Source: Ceratotherium simum simum (lineage: Eukaryota > Chordata > Mammalia > Perissodactyla > Rhinocerotidae). From it: a stretch of 64,000 nt of DNA. Positions 45,790-57,745 of the stretch are shown here, piece by piece. The position numbers were made by a program, and so were the translations under genes. Where the stretch lies: positions 14,727,986-14,791,985 of the forward strand of contig NW_004454193.1 of NCBI RefSeq assembly GCF_000283155.1, read 5' to 3'. The notes beneath the pieces are model-generated. The model made no database searches and was not told the origin of the DNA. It saw only the letters and a program-made list of their open reading frames with translations. Positions within the stretch are counted from its first letter, which is position 1. Each line of letters starts with the position of its first letter.

Positions 45790-46560
45790 GGTGTTCTGAG
45801 ACCCAGTTTCAACACGTGTGGTGGGGAAGGGGTTCCCCCCACACCACCAGCAATGCTTAGGACACCAGCTGGATGTCCTACAATCTAACTCAATTATGAC
45901 ACAATCTACCCAAAGATAGTATCAAATTCCATAGGTTAAAGGTTCAGTCCTACAAGATTGCCCCACCCCCAAACTTTAGACTCTAGCCACAAACCCAAGT
46001 TGTTACCTGTTCTTCTGACCAACTGGTTACAGATTGGAAGTACAAGTCACCCCTCCTTGGACTTCAGATGCCCGTCACTAGTCCAGGTTGTTACCTGTAC
46101 TTCTGACCAACTGGATACAAAACAGAGTTTCCCATGATCCCCTCCTTGAGTTCAATTAATTTGTTAGAGCAGCTCACAGAACTCAAAAAACCCATTTACT
46201 CCCTAGATGATTTACTATAAAAGGATATAACTCAGGAGAGGCCAAATGAAAGAGATGCATAAGGCAAGGTATGGGGAAGGGGTGTGGAACTTCCATGCCT
46301 TCTCCGGGTGCGCCACTTTCCCAGAACCTCCATGTGTTCACCAAGCTGGAAGCAGAAAGAAGAATGGGGGTGGTTCAGAGCTTTGTGGACTGAGTTACCC
46401 TGTGTGACTAAAAATAGGCCTAAATGGACAACCTAAATGTACTTTGCATGGTAAGCATCATCTATACAAGACTGAAATGCATATCCCTGGATCTGGTGGA
46501 GGCTTGACTCATTCACTAAGCCTGATTGTGACTGATATCCTGGTGAGCTGGCAACTCCTA
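45790..46560 (-). mobile_element. Solo ERV-type LTR (copy B), inverted relative to copy A
   Basis: It shares with the LTR at 26.1 kb the exact 17-mer GGTTCAGTCCTACAAGA (45941-45957), plus 'gatagtatcaa', 'acaccagctgg', and 'agagatgcataaggcaaggtatggggaagggg', all in reverse orientation. It carries an internal 88-bp tandem duplication that copy A lacks. No viral coding region is present. Confidence 0.8.
45974..46149 (-). repeat. 88-bp tandem duplication inside LTR copy B
   Basis: Unit 1 (45974-46061) and unit 2 (46062-46149) align: TTGTTACCTGT..CTTCTGACCAACTGG at about 46000 and 46088, each later followed by 'cccctcctt'. They have diverged since duplicating. Confidence 0.85.
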
Positions 46561-46574
46561 GTAGTCTATCTGCA

Positions 46575-46740
46575 TTCGTTCATTCATTCATTCATTCAAC
46601 AAATATTTGTTGAGTGTCTATTGAATTCCTGATTCTGCCATAGGCGCTAGAGATAGTGAATAGAAATGTACTGGTTCTGCCCATTGCATTCTGCAATTTG
46701 TAGTGGAGAATGGAATAGCACATAGAAGAAAGAGAGTATC
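46575..46740 (-). mobile_element. L2 LINE 3' end with (ATTC)n
   Basis: Antisense L2 terminus: (ATTC)5 then 'aacaaatatttgttgagtgtctattgaattcctgattctgccataggcgctagagatag'. The tail repeat has expanded at 46577-46597. Confidence 0.75.
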
Positions 46741-46744
46741 AAGG

Positions 46745-47460
46745 AGGACATTCCATAGACTAAGACCTGGGGGAAGAATGGAGGACTTCAGAAGATAGAA
46801 TTCTCATTGCTGTTATCTTAAGGTCTTTCAGTGTTTGCACAGAACCCAGAAGATCTCCCTGCCCCAGATGGAGGACCTAGTTTATTAGCTAAGAGTCTTG
46901 CAGCTTTGTAGCCAACAGGAGTTAGTTCCTAAAAGAGGCAGTGCTTTCTTGGAAAAGTACAGACAGCAGCAGCGATGTCAAGGATGATTCTCTGATTCTT
47001 TTTTAAGCAGCCAAGGTCAACTAGAAAGGAGAAAGAAAATGCCTGGGCATGCTTTGCAGAGGATTTGTGTGGCACTCTGGATATTTCCCAGAAGACCAGG
47101 GGAGGTCTTTGAGAGGTGGGCTAAACTACTGAAATGGAAATGAGTCAGGGGGTTTAGATTGCATTTAATGGCACTGTTAGACATTTTAAAAGACAGTGAG
47201 TCAGAGAGAAAGTATATTCACTTGTAGAATCATTCCAGAAAGTCAGTGTTTGCATTTATAAATATTTCTTCCAATGTTTCTCAACATAAAATCATGTTTA
47301 ATACCATAGTAATTTTGCATTCTGCCTTTTGGGTTTATCATTATACATAAGGAATTGTTCATGGTTTTCCTGACTTTACAATTATTGTAGTGAATGGCTA
47401 CATTATTTTCTCTTTTGAAGACAAATAGTAACTTATTTAAGGAGTCCTCTACTCTGAGGC
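46745..47460. other. Unassigned DNA
   Basis: No gene or named repeat. Moderate GC around 46850-47110. Confidence 0.3.
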
Positions 47461-47475
47461 ATTTTAGCCATTTCT

Positions 47476-47727
47476 GGTGTTTTTTTTGTTTGTTTTTGTG
47501 AGGAAGATTAGCCTTGAGCTAACATCCGATGCCAATCCTCCTCTTTTTGTTGAGGAAGATCGTCCCTGGGCTGCCATCCGTGCCCATCTTCTTCTACTTT
47601 ATATGAGACACTGCACAGCATGGCTTGACATGTGGTACCTCAGTGGGCACCCGGATCCGAATGTGCGAACCCGGGGCCACTGAAGCGGAGTGCGCGCACT
47701 TAATTGCTATGCCACCAGGCCGGCTCC
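47476..47727 (-). mobile_element. ERE SINE (copy 9)
   Basis: Antisense full-length: T/G-rich tail, 'gaggaagattagccttgagctaacatccgatgcc', 'cttcttctactttatatgagac', tRNA-like head 'accaggccggctcc'. The 11-bp TSD TAGCCATTTCT is perfect at 47465-47475 and 47728-47738. Confidence 0.95.
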
Positions 47728-47739
47728 TAGCCATTTCTA

Positions 47740-48355
47740 TTTTTCATGATTACAATTAGTCGTGCAAAGTAAAATTTAATGTGCATAATATATTATTTAT
47801 TTTACAATTATTTTTAGTATCCTTTCCCAGAATTTAATTCACTGGGTCAAGATATTTTTGTGAGCCAAATTGCTTGCCAATAAGGTAGGCTATTTTTAAT
47901 ACAGTATCTGTACCCATTAGATGTTAATTGTTTAAAGTTTGCCAATTGAATAGATGTTAAATGGAATTTGATTATTATTTAAACTGGTATTCTATAAATT
48001 AACTAGTGGTTTATAGATTAATATATCTTCCTCTTAAAATTTTGGAATCTGATGAATCTCAGAGAAATCTCAGTTTCTCCTTTTCCTAGAATTACTGATC
48101 TGACAAAATGTAACATTTTTCCCCTGATGGACTGTCTGGAAAACTCCATTTCAACTCTCATTATTTTACCTCTGAGATTAACCCCTTCCTCCCACCTCTA
48201 ATAAATGGAAAGATACCTAGTGAGGATGAATCCCTTGTATATTTGTCTCTGGATAGTTTTCCTCATCGCTTGAATTGGCACATTCGCTTACACACACAGC
48301 AGATAGTCATGGTGAAGGAAGACCTGACTGAGAAATAAAATAAGCTATTTCTGTT
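47740..48355. other. Unassigned DNA
   Basis: AT-rich. A possible L1/L2 scrap near 47760-47950 is not firm enough to name. No gene. Confidence 0.3.
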
Positions 48356-48359
48356 GTAG

Positions 48360-48450
48360 GCTCCGTCTCTACCTTGCTGTATCATATTTGGCAACTAATA
48401 ACCTCTTTGGGTCTACCTGGGCCTCAGTTTATTCATCTAAGAAATTAGAT
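48360..48450 (+). mobile_element. MIR SINE fragment, sense
   Basis: 'Aactaataacctctttgggtctacctgggcctcagtttattcatctaagaaattagatgg' matches the MIR core. Confidence 0.6.
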
Positions 48451-48454
48451 GGTG

Positions 48455-49885
48455 AGTCTATATGGTTTTAATGTTTTTTATTCTTTGAAAAATCTATATT
48501 TGCTGAATTTTTTTTATTCTGATACACATTTTTTTCAATGTTTAATATCTTTGAAATGAGGAAAAATCTTTCCATAGATGTCAAAAGCCAAACCAAGGAG
48601 TGAGGGGTTGATGTTGACAGCACACATCAAGCTTAGTGTTGTACACAGGTATCTCATATGATCATCTGCATGACTAAGGCAAGATGAGGTATTTGTGTGG
48701 TGGTGCCCCATGGGGAGAAATTTTAATTTGAACTTGATGTTTTAATTGTCACTTAAAATGTATTTTACCAGATTATATCATGATGCAAGATTGAAATGAC
48801 AATCACTTTGTGAATAGATCATGCCAGGCAATGTGATGGAAGAAAATAGAAACTGTCAAAGCTCTCAGAATAGGTCATAGACTTTAAAGCTAAGACAAGT
48901 TGGTTTGAGCAATCTATGTACCATCAAAATCTTACACTCATCCTACCTTAAAGCTTCCAGCTGATCTTACAGAAAAGCCCTTCAATTTTAAATGGTATAT
49001 ATAACTCAACTAAAGAAAAGAATAAAATCATAGCTTTAGTCACAAATGAAAAAACAGACAAAAGCCCTGGATTCTTCCACATTCCTTAAAATGATAAGAG
49101 TTTTTGAATATATAGGAAACAAAAATGCAATTATCACAAAAAAGTGTATCAACATGCACATTAGTGTGTAATACAGCCAAAAGTGAATCAGAAAAAGTTA
49201 TAAACACTGAATTAAAGGAGGTTTAAATCTGATACTTATGAGAAAAGTCATGGGCAACTTATGAATCCATTCATGGTCAGTAACAACAAAAACTAGTGAT
49301 CAACATAGCATTCCTTTTATTTTTTTATGAAAACTCTTATTTACTTGATGTTCCATCTTTAAAAAGAAATATTTATATGATTCTGTCTCCTCAAGTATTA
49401 CAACCACGCATAAAGCTCTAAAATTTAAATTCTTTCAACTTTTCAAGGATCTCAATTTATTTATTTTTGTTTTTGGTAAATATAGCACACTTTTATAGTA
49501 TTTAACTTCTTGCGTTCCATTTCCTGTGAAAAGAACGTTCATATATTTTCTGGAAATATTAAGGGCTTAAGAAACAGAATTATTGGCAGAGATAACCATT
49601 CATAACATTGTCTGGAAGTGGCGATCAATAAGATCTGAGGAAAAGGAAGTACAGAGAAGATTCCTAAATAAAGATTAGTCACTCCCAAGCGAACTTGTCT
49701 ATAAAAGACCAATGGTAAATTGTTTTAATAAAAGAATGTCGCCTATTTAACGACTTAGAAAAATTGAGAAGTGCTTGGTAAATCTTGTAGTCATTATGCT
49801 TTTCACTCTATCTTTCTCTGAAACATAGAAAATGTTAAAATGATTCTAAAAACATCACCCACTTGTTATTGTGACAATTTTCTCA
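48455..49885. other. Unassigned DNA
   Basis: No named repeat. A TATAAAAG word at 49701-49708 and 'ccaatgg' just after it are in the reverse of normal promoter order, so I do not call a promoter. Confidence 0.3.
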
Positions 49886-49892
49886 GATTCTT

Positions 49893-49970
49893 CGATCTTT
49901 TGACACGGCGCCCAGCACCCTCACCGCGGCTGCCTCAGAACGTGCTCAGTCTTCTGCCTACCACAGCTCG
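49893..49970. other. Small CpG cluster in AT-rich DNA
   Basis: Seven CpG dinucleotides lie in 78 bp (49893, 49906, 49909, 49925, 49927, 49941, 49969), far denser than the surroundings and outside any SINE I can see. It is too small for a CpG island by usual criteria. It may be a regulatory site or a fragment of an unrecognised repeat. Confidence 0.5.
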
Positions 49971-49979
49971 CAAATTTCT

Positions 49980-51840
49980 ACCTAACAAATTTCTGGGTAA
50001 TAGCTCACTCTTCTCCTCATTTGGCTCTTAGTGTGGGGACCCGTCTCCAAGTTTCTCTGAGAAGATTCTCTGTTCTGTAGTAATTAGAGGAGTAACAGTG
50101 CTAAATATATTTCTGGCAGGGAAGGACTCTGCGAGTTAAATAAAGCAGCCCAGGTGTAACAGAAGACGGGAAGGAGTTACTACCAGAAGTGCTGCTGGCT
50201 TTGTTTCTCCAGCAGAATTTTAAGTCTGTTCCAAAGCTTTTCATATACCTGGGCAGTGACATTCACAGTGTTGTGGAAAATTTAATTGGAGTAATCCCAT
50301 TAAACTGAGAATGGTTCAGAAGAGTCACCAAGAGACGTAAGTTTAGATAGGAGGAGTACAAGTATGCCGATGCAACCCAATTACCAGAAAAATATATTAA
50401 AGACTGATTTAATCTTATGTTTCCACACAAGTATGCTGTCAAGAAATTCACATTAAGTTTAACTACCCCAAATGCTAAAATTAGGACTAATATTTAAAAA
50501 TGTAAAATCACAAATTAATGCAAAAAAGGCACGAAAAAATTAAGATTAGATAAAATACCCTACAGGATTTGAAAATGTGTCCAGAGAGAAGCACTGCATC
50601 TCCATCCTATCTTGACCTCCTTGGGTCAGGATTTGGTCGTCTTCATCTTTATAAACCTCTGGAGTGTGCACCCATGACACGATGTGCCTAGAACTCCCCT
50701 TTCTCTGGGATCAGCCACTTTTCCCTTCCATGCTGGTACCAAGCAGCCCCAACTCCTGGCTCAAAGATTATCAAAAAATTCAAGTTGAACCAATCAGATA
50801 CTTTCCTGGATATTTGGAATGGATGAAAATACCAGCTAGTCTGCCCACACTGGTTTGAACTGGGGAGATGTAATCTTGGGAACTTCATGTGCCATGTCCT
50901 CACATGTAAAAGGAGAAATAAAGGCTTCAGTAGATTGGGTGATGGCTCACACAGACAAAGCAGTAAGATAGACATAGGAAGGGAGACCTGATGGTGTTTT
51001 TATCCTAGGGTCCAGGTTTTCTTGAAATTAAATTGTGATCTTGCCATTGGACTCTCTGAGACACTTAAGTACCTTTACAGAAAACTTTAGTATTTATTTT
51101 TTAAACATTCTGCATTATATTTTTGGAAATTCAAATCTGCCATAGTGTTGAATATGCCGGAAGCATCGATGTGTATAAAGTAATTTCCCACTCTTCCTCA
51201 TTGCAATTCAACCACATAGTTAAATAAATACATCTCCTAAAGGAATTAAGTTGAGTTTCTCTTATCTGAACCTCAAAGAGTGCTAATTAATATATAGCCA
51301 CACAAAGTATATATTTATTTTGTATTTGAAAAACATTGAATGAATGAATAAAAACAAGTAAAGGATTAATACGGTGAAACTTATGACACATGTTCTGCAT
51401 TTCAAAGGAGAGAATGAGTGCAATTTTAAGAAACAGGGATAGTAAAAAGAATATTTCAGGTGAAAGACCTCCCATTAGTCAAGATAAGGGAGAAGAAAGA
51501 CAGGCTGTGGCGGAAAAAGGCAGTTTAAATGGAGGGTGAGATTCAGATGGAATATGGTAGGATATGAGAATAGATAAGTTATTTGGGCTTATGTTTATGA
51601 GAAAAGGGAAAACAAATGATTATTTAGGGGCTTGGGAGTGATGGGGTCGGAGCAGTATTTTCTGCATTCTATACCTAACATGGCAACTTCTTCTGGAATC
51701 TCTGCATGGTGATTATCTCCAGAGTCTGTATCTAACACGATAATTGAAAAGAGCGTAAAGATGCCAGAACTAGTTAAGATGCTCTTTGGTTAGTTCAATT
51801 ATAACCTGTTCAGGCTCTGAGCCAGAAACAAAAAATTGGA
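49980..51840. other. Unassigned DNA
   Basis: Frames on both strands at 50664-50975 overlap and have no recognisable domain. No named repeat. Confidence 0.3.
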
Positions 51841-51856
51841 TGGATGAATCTCTTTA

Positions 51857-52174
51857 TTTATTTATTTATTTATTTATTTTTATTTTTTTTGAGGAAGATC
51901 AGCCCTGAGCTAACATCCATGCTAATCCTCCTCTTTTTGCTGAGGAAGACAGGCTCTGAGCTAACATCTATTACCAATCCTCCTCCTTTTTTTTTCTCCC
52001 CAAAGCCCCGGTAGATAGTTGTATGTCATAGTTGCACATCCTTCTAGTTGCTGTATATGGGACGCGGCCTCAGCATGGTCGGAGAAGCAGTGCGTCGGTG
52101 CGCACCCGGGATCCGAACTCGGGCCACCAGTAGCGGAGTGCGCGCACTTAACCGCTAAGCCACGGGGCCGGCCG
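51857..52174 (-). mobile_element. ERE SINE (copy 10), young-looking, long subtype
   Basis: Antisense: (TTTA)n plus T-run, two 'gctaacatc' blocks, 'aaagccccggtagatagttgtatg', head ending 'cacggggccggcc'. Many CpGs are preserved in the head. A perfect 15-bp TSD GGATGAATCTCTTTA is at 51842-51856 and 52175-52189. Confidence 0.96.
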
Positions 52175-52189
52175 GGATGAATCTCTTTA

Positions 52190-52635
52190 GAAGAAGCAAT
52201 CAAAGAAATCTGTAACAGAAGGCAGAGAGAAGGGGTGAGTATAGATTTGTAGAGGATTCCAGAGTCTTATGGATGAGTTATCAGTTGGTAGAGAAAAATC
52301 TCATAAGTCAAAGCAAATACCATTTTTGAAGAAATGATTGCAAATTGTAAGATCTGTTTTAAACACGTTGAGTTTGACATGTCAGTATGGAGGTGACTAA
52401 TAGGCAGACCATAAATGATGTTTGATAAAAGGTTGTTGAAATATAGAATGATAACAAAAATTCTAGTATTGAATAAATTAGAGAGCCATTAATTATTCCA
52501 TTATTTTCCAAGATAATGTAAACCTCGTACCTTTCTACAGGATATGTTCCTGAACTTCAGAAATGCATGCATGTTTCATTTAGATTTATTTTTACTGAAA
52601 TATGACACATCAAATCCAAAATTTCCTTCACTCTA
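52190..52635. other. Unassigned, possible L2 scrap
   Basis: 'Aaacacgttgagtttgacatgtcagtatggaggtgactaataggcag' resembles the inner part of antisense L2-associated sequence. The rest is not recognised. Confidence 0.35.
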
Positions 52636-52638
52636 ACA

Positions 52639-52658
52639 ATATTATTCATGAATAATAT
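52639..52658. repeat. 20-bp perfect palindrome
   Basis: ATATTATTCATGAATAATAT is its own reverse complement. Partial copies ('aatattattcatctgaataat') follow directly, giving an array of ATTATTC/GAATAAT words over about 45 bp. Confidence 0.95.
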
Positions 52659-52659
52659 G

Positions 52660-54285
52660 AATATTATTCATCTGAATAATCACTGAAATGATAAAGAGCC
52701 CTAATTTTTATTCTATAGGAGGTAAATTTATGTCTATGGAGGGAGATATTTCTAGAAGTGCTCTCTACCAACATTTGTTGAATGAATGAACAAAAGACTA
52801 GAACTCTAGGAGAGACAGGTAACATATCGGGTAACCCAGAGTCTAACACACAGCCAACGTTTGGGAAATGCTTACTGTTATATATATTCTTCCACCCAAC
52901 TCAGTCTTAGGCTCACCTAGGTTCAGAGTAAGACAAGTATGTGCCCTGATAAGTTAATCATTTGACAGCTGGGTAGGAAAACACGCACACACACACACAA
53001 GCACATATACATATAAATACTTATTTTCTATTTATAAAACTTTACCTCTCTCAATATGTTTGTTAATTCATTCACTTTCTTGTTCAACCACCTCTCCTCA
53101 AATGCCTTTTGCCCAACAATATTAATGAGCAAGCATCATTACAAAATAGGGTTACAAAAAAAGAAGAAGGAAGAGGGAGTTCATATTCCACAGTGTCTAG
53201 CGTTTTACTTAAAAATCTCTTTTAGCCACATCTCTCTATTCCGTATGTCCCTTCTTCCAAGCCACATCTCTCCTATGTATTCTTTTCCAGGACTTAGCCT
53301 TCCTTGCTCCTGGCCCCTTGTCAGGAATTCCCCTCTTCCTCCCATCCTTCTCATATGCAGAACAAGTTAACTCAGTTGCCATTCCTATTGCCAAACTTGC
53401 CTGCTTCCACCCACAATTTAAAAAGTCTTCAAGTATAGCCTTGACCATTACCCAGAAGATGATTTTGTGATCAGCAAAGCAAAGAACCTCTAGCTGCCAG
53501 GATCTGCCCTTCTTAAAAGAGAACGGGAATTAAAAATGACAAAGAACATTTTTTTTTTCCTTGAGTAATCTTGAAAATATTTCAAAGGATTTATTTTATT
53601 CACTGAAAGAGATAGAGCCAATTTATTTTTTGCCAGTTACATTAGAGTTGTATATAGAAACCTGAATCAATTGACACTATATTTCAGATTTATTCCAACA
53701 GTGTTTTATTTGCCCCCCTAGCCCATCCCTCAATCACACTCTAGGTTGAATTAATAGGCAATGCTGAATTGCAGAATGTGTGATTGAGAAACTGGCGGCA
53801 TCAAATGAAAGAAATGCTGTTCTGATTCTTGAGTTTTTAATAGCATGTGTTTTTTTTAACGTACTCATCTTATATATCACGACAAAGCCAACTTTTTAAA
53901 ATAGAACAGACTTTACCAAACAGGTAGCGACATACCTCCAACCAACTGATGAACTCTCTCATCAAGTTAGGAAAAATATCTATTCGAAAGTGTCAGTGTA
54001 CAACCTGATCTTAAAAATTGTATCACAGAAAAGAAATAGGCAAATTTGGGGGGAATATGTGCTCCCAGCAATTGACAGCCTCTCTCCTTGCCTCCCTCCC
54101 TTTCTTTCTTCCTTCCCATAAAGGAATTTGCACTTACATATACTAGTTAGACTGATAGAGGAGAAAGTGAGATAATCATTGTGACAATATATGAATTTTA
54201 AGATTTAAAAATAATGTACTGATATAATCATCCTAGACCTGAGGGTACTTCATACCTGCAGATGATAAGGAAGGAAACGAGTGTT
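52660..54285. other. Unassigned DNA
   Basis: MIR/L2-like words near 52770-52870 and 53050-53140 ('ttgttgaatgaatgaac'; 'taattcattcactttcttgttc') are very short. A (CA)n run is at 52986-52999. The 104-codon plus frame at 53056-53370 has no known domain. Confidence 0.3.
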
Positions 54286-54289
54286 TTTT

Positions 54290-54430
54290 ATGTGGTACTT
54301 TATTCATCTTTCCTTCAACTCTCATTTATGGATTATCTACTATATGCCAGGTATTGACTAGTCATTGGAGAATCAATTATCTCACAATTTAGTAAGAGAA
54401 AATAAAAAAACATAAATTAATAATGAGACA
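54290..54430 (-). mobile_element. L2 LINE 3' end, antisense
   Basis: 'Tccttcaactctcatttatggattatctactatatgccaggtattgactag..aatcaattatctcacaatttagtaagagaaaataaaaaaacataaa' is a diverged antisense L2 terminus. Confidence 0.6.
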
Positions 54431-54578
54431 GCCTAAAGGGTGGTATAATGGGAAGTTTCCAGTGTAGGCACCAGGCTCACACTTAAAGTTTGTGGAGCCC
54501 AAAGCAAGACTTCACATGGAGGTCTATGTATCTTATTTTTAAATATTTAAGAGTAGTAAATCTAGCTAGCAACTGTTT

Positions 54579-55916
54579 GTGTATGTGTGTTTTTTTTTTT
54601 ATTGATGTATAGTTGGCATACAATATTATGCTAGTTTCAGGTGTACAACATAGTAATTCAACATTTATATGAATTTGAAATGATCACCATGATAAGTCTA
54701 GTGACCATCTGTCACTGTACAAAGTTATTACAATATTATTGACTATATTCCCTATGATGTTTATTACATCCCTGTGACTTATTTATTTTATAACTGGAAG
54801 TTTGTACCTCTTAATCCCCTTCACCTATATCCCTCAAACCTCCACCCTCCTCCCTTCTGGCGACCACCAGTTTGTTTCCCGTATTTATGAGTCTGTCTTC
54901 TTGTTTGTTTATTTTGTTTTATAGATTACCCATATAAGTAAAATCATACAATATTTTTCTTTCTCTGTCTGACTTATTTCACTTAGCATAATATCCTCTA
55001 GGTCCATCCATGTTGTCACAAATTTCATTCTTTATTATGGCTAATATTCCATTGTATCTATTAACCATATCTTTCTTATACATTCACCTATGGAAGAACA
55101 CTTAGATTGTTTCTATATCTTGGCTATTGTAAATAATGCTGCAGTGAACACAGGGTTGCATATATCTTTCAAATTAGTGGGGGTTTTTTCTTCGTTTTAA
55201 TACCTAGAAGTGGAATTGCTGGATTGTGTGGTAGTTCTGATTTTAATTTTTGAGGAATCTCCCTACTATTTTCCATAGTGGTTGCACTAATTTACATTCA
55301 CACCAACAGTATACGAGGGTTTCCTTTTCTCCATATCCTTGCCAACACTTGTTATTTCTTGTCTTTTTGATGAATAGCCATTCTGACAAGTGTGAGGTGA
55401 TGTCTCATTGTGGTTTTGATTTGCATTTCCCTAATGATTAGTGATGTTGAGCATCTTTTCATGTTTCTATTGGCCATCTGTATGTCTTCTTTGGAAAAAT
55501 GTCTATTCAGGTTCTCTGCCCATTTTTTAATCAGATTGTTTTTTTGATATTGAGTTGTATGAGTTCTTTATATACTTTGGATATTAACCCCTTATTGGAT
55601 ATATCATTTGCAAATATATTCTCCCATTCAGTAGCTTGCCTTTTCACTTTGTTGATGATTTCCTTCACAAAAGCAAAAGCTTTTTAGTTCGATATAGTCC
55701 CATTTATTTATTTTTGCTTTTATTGCCCTTTCCTGAGGAGAAAGATCCAAAAAAATATTGCTATGATCAAAGTCAAAGAGTTTACTGCCAATGTTTTCTT
55801 CTAAGAGTTATACGGTTTTAGGTCTTACATTTAAATCTTTAATCCATTTTGAGTTTATTTTTGTATATGGTGTTAGATAGTGGTCCAGTTTCATACTTTT
55901 GTGTGTAGCTGTTTGT
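54579..55916 (-). mobile_element. 5'-truncated L1 (L1MA-like 3' UTR)
   Basis: Antisense L1 of 1.34 kb. It starts with a GTGTGTTTTT-type tail, then the 3' UTR 'ttgatgtatagttggcatacaatattatgctagtttcaggtgtacaac' and ORF2 3' coding sequence with several frame breaks, ending near 'gtgtgtagctgtttgt'. TSD is TAGCAACTGTTT (54567-54578) and TAGCATCTGTTT (55917-55928). Its 3' UTR differs from the L1s at 44.4 and 62.3 kb, so it is a different, older subfamily. Confidence 0.9.
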
Positions 55917-55929
55917 TAGCATCTGTTTA

Positions 55930-56685
55930 ATAAAACATTGAACCTTCACAAATATACAGTCATAACAAAAGTAGAATGAATACTTGCTGACTTGCTCATT
56001 TTTTCCTCTCTCAATCTTCTAATCAGTTGGGAAACCTACAGGACAAAAGTCTCCTGTTTTTCCTCTTTTTTCTTTGGAGGGGGAGGAGAGGCTCATTTTT
56101 CTCCAGTCCAAGGTTAGCTCCTGCCCACCTAACAATGCTCTCTCCCCCATTCCTGCTGAGTTTATTCTCCCTGCACCCAGTCCAAGCTAGGCTATATCTG
56201 CCCATGAGGGGCTCACAGCCTGCATCCATTTGAGGAACCTGAGGTATAAAAGCCAGGTTCAAATTTAAAATTCTCATATTTTTGTGGTACATGGAGAGTA
56301 GATCCTTGTCCCCCTCCCCTTCTCTTCCCATCTCTGGCCCCACTCCACCTCTCTAGTATTCTCCCACACATCTATGTACAACCAAAAACACATTCAGAAG
56401 CTCTAGCCCCAACTTCCTACTCAGGCTGCAAGAATTTCCCTGTAGAGGACAGACTTGAGGAAATAGCCAGCACAGGTCCCAGAAGTACATTTGGACCCAT
56501 TTGGGCATGGAATTCTGGGGTCCTGGGAGAGGGTCTGCAAGGAGAGGAGGATGGGCTCCAGATGGGAATGTCCCCTAAGCCATCAGACTATTCTCTCAGA
56601 AGGAGAAGCACTGACTGAATGAGGTTCTCTGATGCCGGAGCCCTGTGCAGAGTCTAACACTTTGCAGTCAAATACAGGTGCCACT
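55930..56685. other. GC-moderate unassigned DNA
   Basis: Overlapping frames of 106 (minus, 56023-56343) and 68 codons (plus) have no recognisable domain. The region is richer in C/T and may hold an unrecognised repeat. No gene called. Confidence 0.3.
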
Positions 56686-56689
56686 AAGA

Positions 56690-56870
56690 AGACATGGCTG
56701 TTTCAATTTCAATTGATTACAGTTACATAAAACCAAAAATTCAGTTCCTCAGTCTCACTAGCCACATTTTAATTGCTCGATAGCTACAAGTGACCAATGG
56801 GTACCATATTGGGCACTGCAGATATAGAATGCTTCTCTCATTGTTGAATCTTCTGTTGGACTGTGCTAAA
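56690..56870. mobile_element. DNA-transposon fragment (hAT/MER-like)
   Basis: 'Ttcagttcctcagtctcactagccacattttaattgctcgatagctac..gtaccatattgggcactgcagatatagaa' matches a widespread nonautonomous DNA-transposon 3' half. The subfamily is not certain. Confidence 0.6.
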
Positions 56871-56874
56871 GCAG

Positions 56875-57505
56875 GCAAATCTCCAGCAACTTGGTTTGAC
56901 AGAGATGCCACTGTAGTATTGCCCCTCAAATAAGTTAGAATCCCATGTCCACCGATTATTGGCATAGAACAACTTGTCACACCGATAGGAATTGAGACAC
57001 AAAGCTGGCAAAACATGTGAGGATAGAGGAGGAATTTTACAGTTCATCAAGATGTTGGAACTTGGTCTTTACAGAAAACTTTAGATTTTTACCATATCCT
57101 CCAGAATGATCATTCAGCAGACGAACATGAAACAGCCAGTGAAGCAGTTGAGCTTAAATTACGCACAGGTAAGGTATCAGGTGGTCAGAATCACATTGAC
57201 TCAGGAGAGCTAATATCAGTTAGAAATTTGGTAATGTAACAGAGGAAGACCACTAACCCGGCTAAGAGGAGCAGAGGCCAGAGAAAAATAAAATAATTTC
57301 ATTCTGTCCCCACTATGATTTTAGACTTAAAAGGAATGGTACACCTAGGGAAATGTAGGCATGTAAAAACATTGAATTTATTTAGTTTAGTACATTGAAG
57401 TCTAGTTGTATTTAAGTGCAATATCATTGTTTATGAGAACACTCGGATTATGTTCTTTAAGGGAGAACATACAGAGAGTATGGCCGACAAGGAATAAAAT
57501 GGAGC
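56875..57505. other. Unassigned DNA
   Basis: No named repeat or gene. Confidence 0.3.
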
Positions 57506-57509
57506 CAGA

Positions 57510-57740
57510 GAGTCATTGCTGTACGCTCTAAAGTATAACTCTCTTCCTTGAAACTATTCAGTCACTTTCCATTGTGGTAGAGTGAATAGTAAGTCCCAAA
57601 CAGCTAAAATAGAGAGGAAACTCCTAACTGTCTTAGGAGGCTCTCTGTATTCTGAGTCTCTGTGGTCATAGCTGGCCTTACTCTTTCTTCTCCAGTGATC
57701 CTGGACCTCTTTCAGGACAACAGACTGTGATGCTCTCTTA
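57510..57740 (+). mobile_element. L2 LINE, left part (split by LTR)
   Basis: 'Ctattcagtcactttccattg', 'gaggctctctgtattctgagtctctgtgg..' and 'ctctttcttctccagtgatcctggacctctttcaggacaac' follow sense L2 order. The copy resumes at 58132. Confidence 0.55.
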
Positions 57741-57745
57741 ACGTC

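Noticed and set aside
49701..49720. TATA-like TATAAAAG with a CCAAT word
   Set aside because: CCAAT lies downstream rather than upstream of the TATA word, and no transcript or exon follows. Such words are common in AT-rich DNA.
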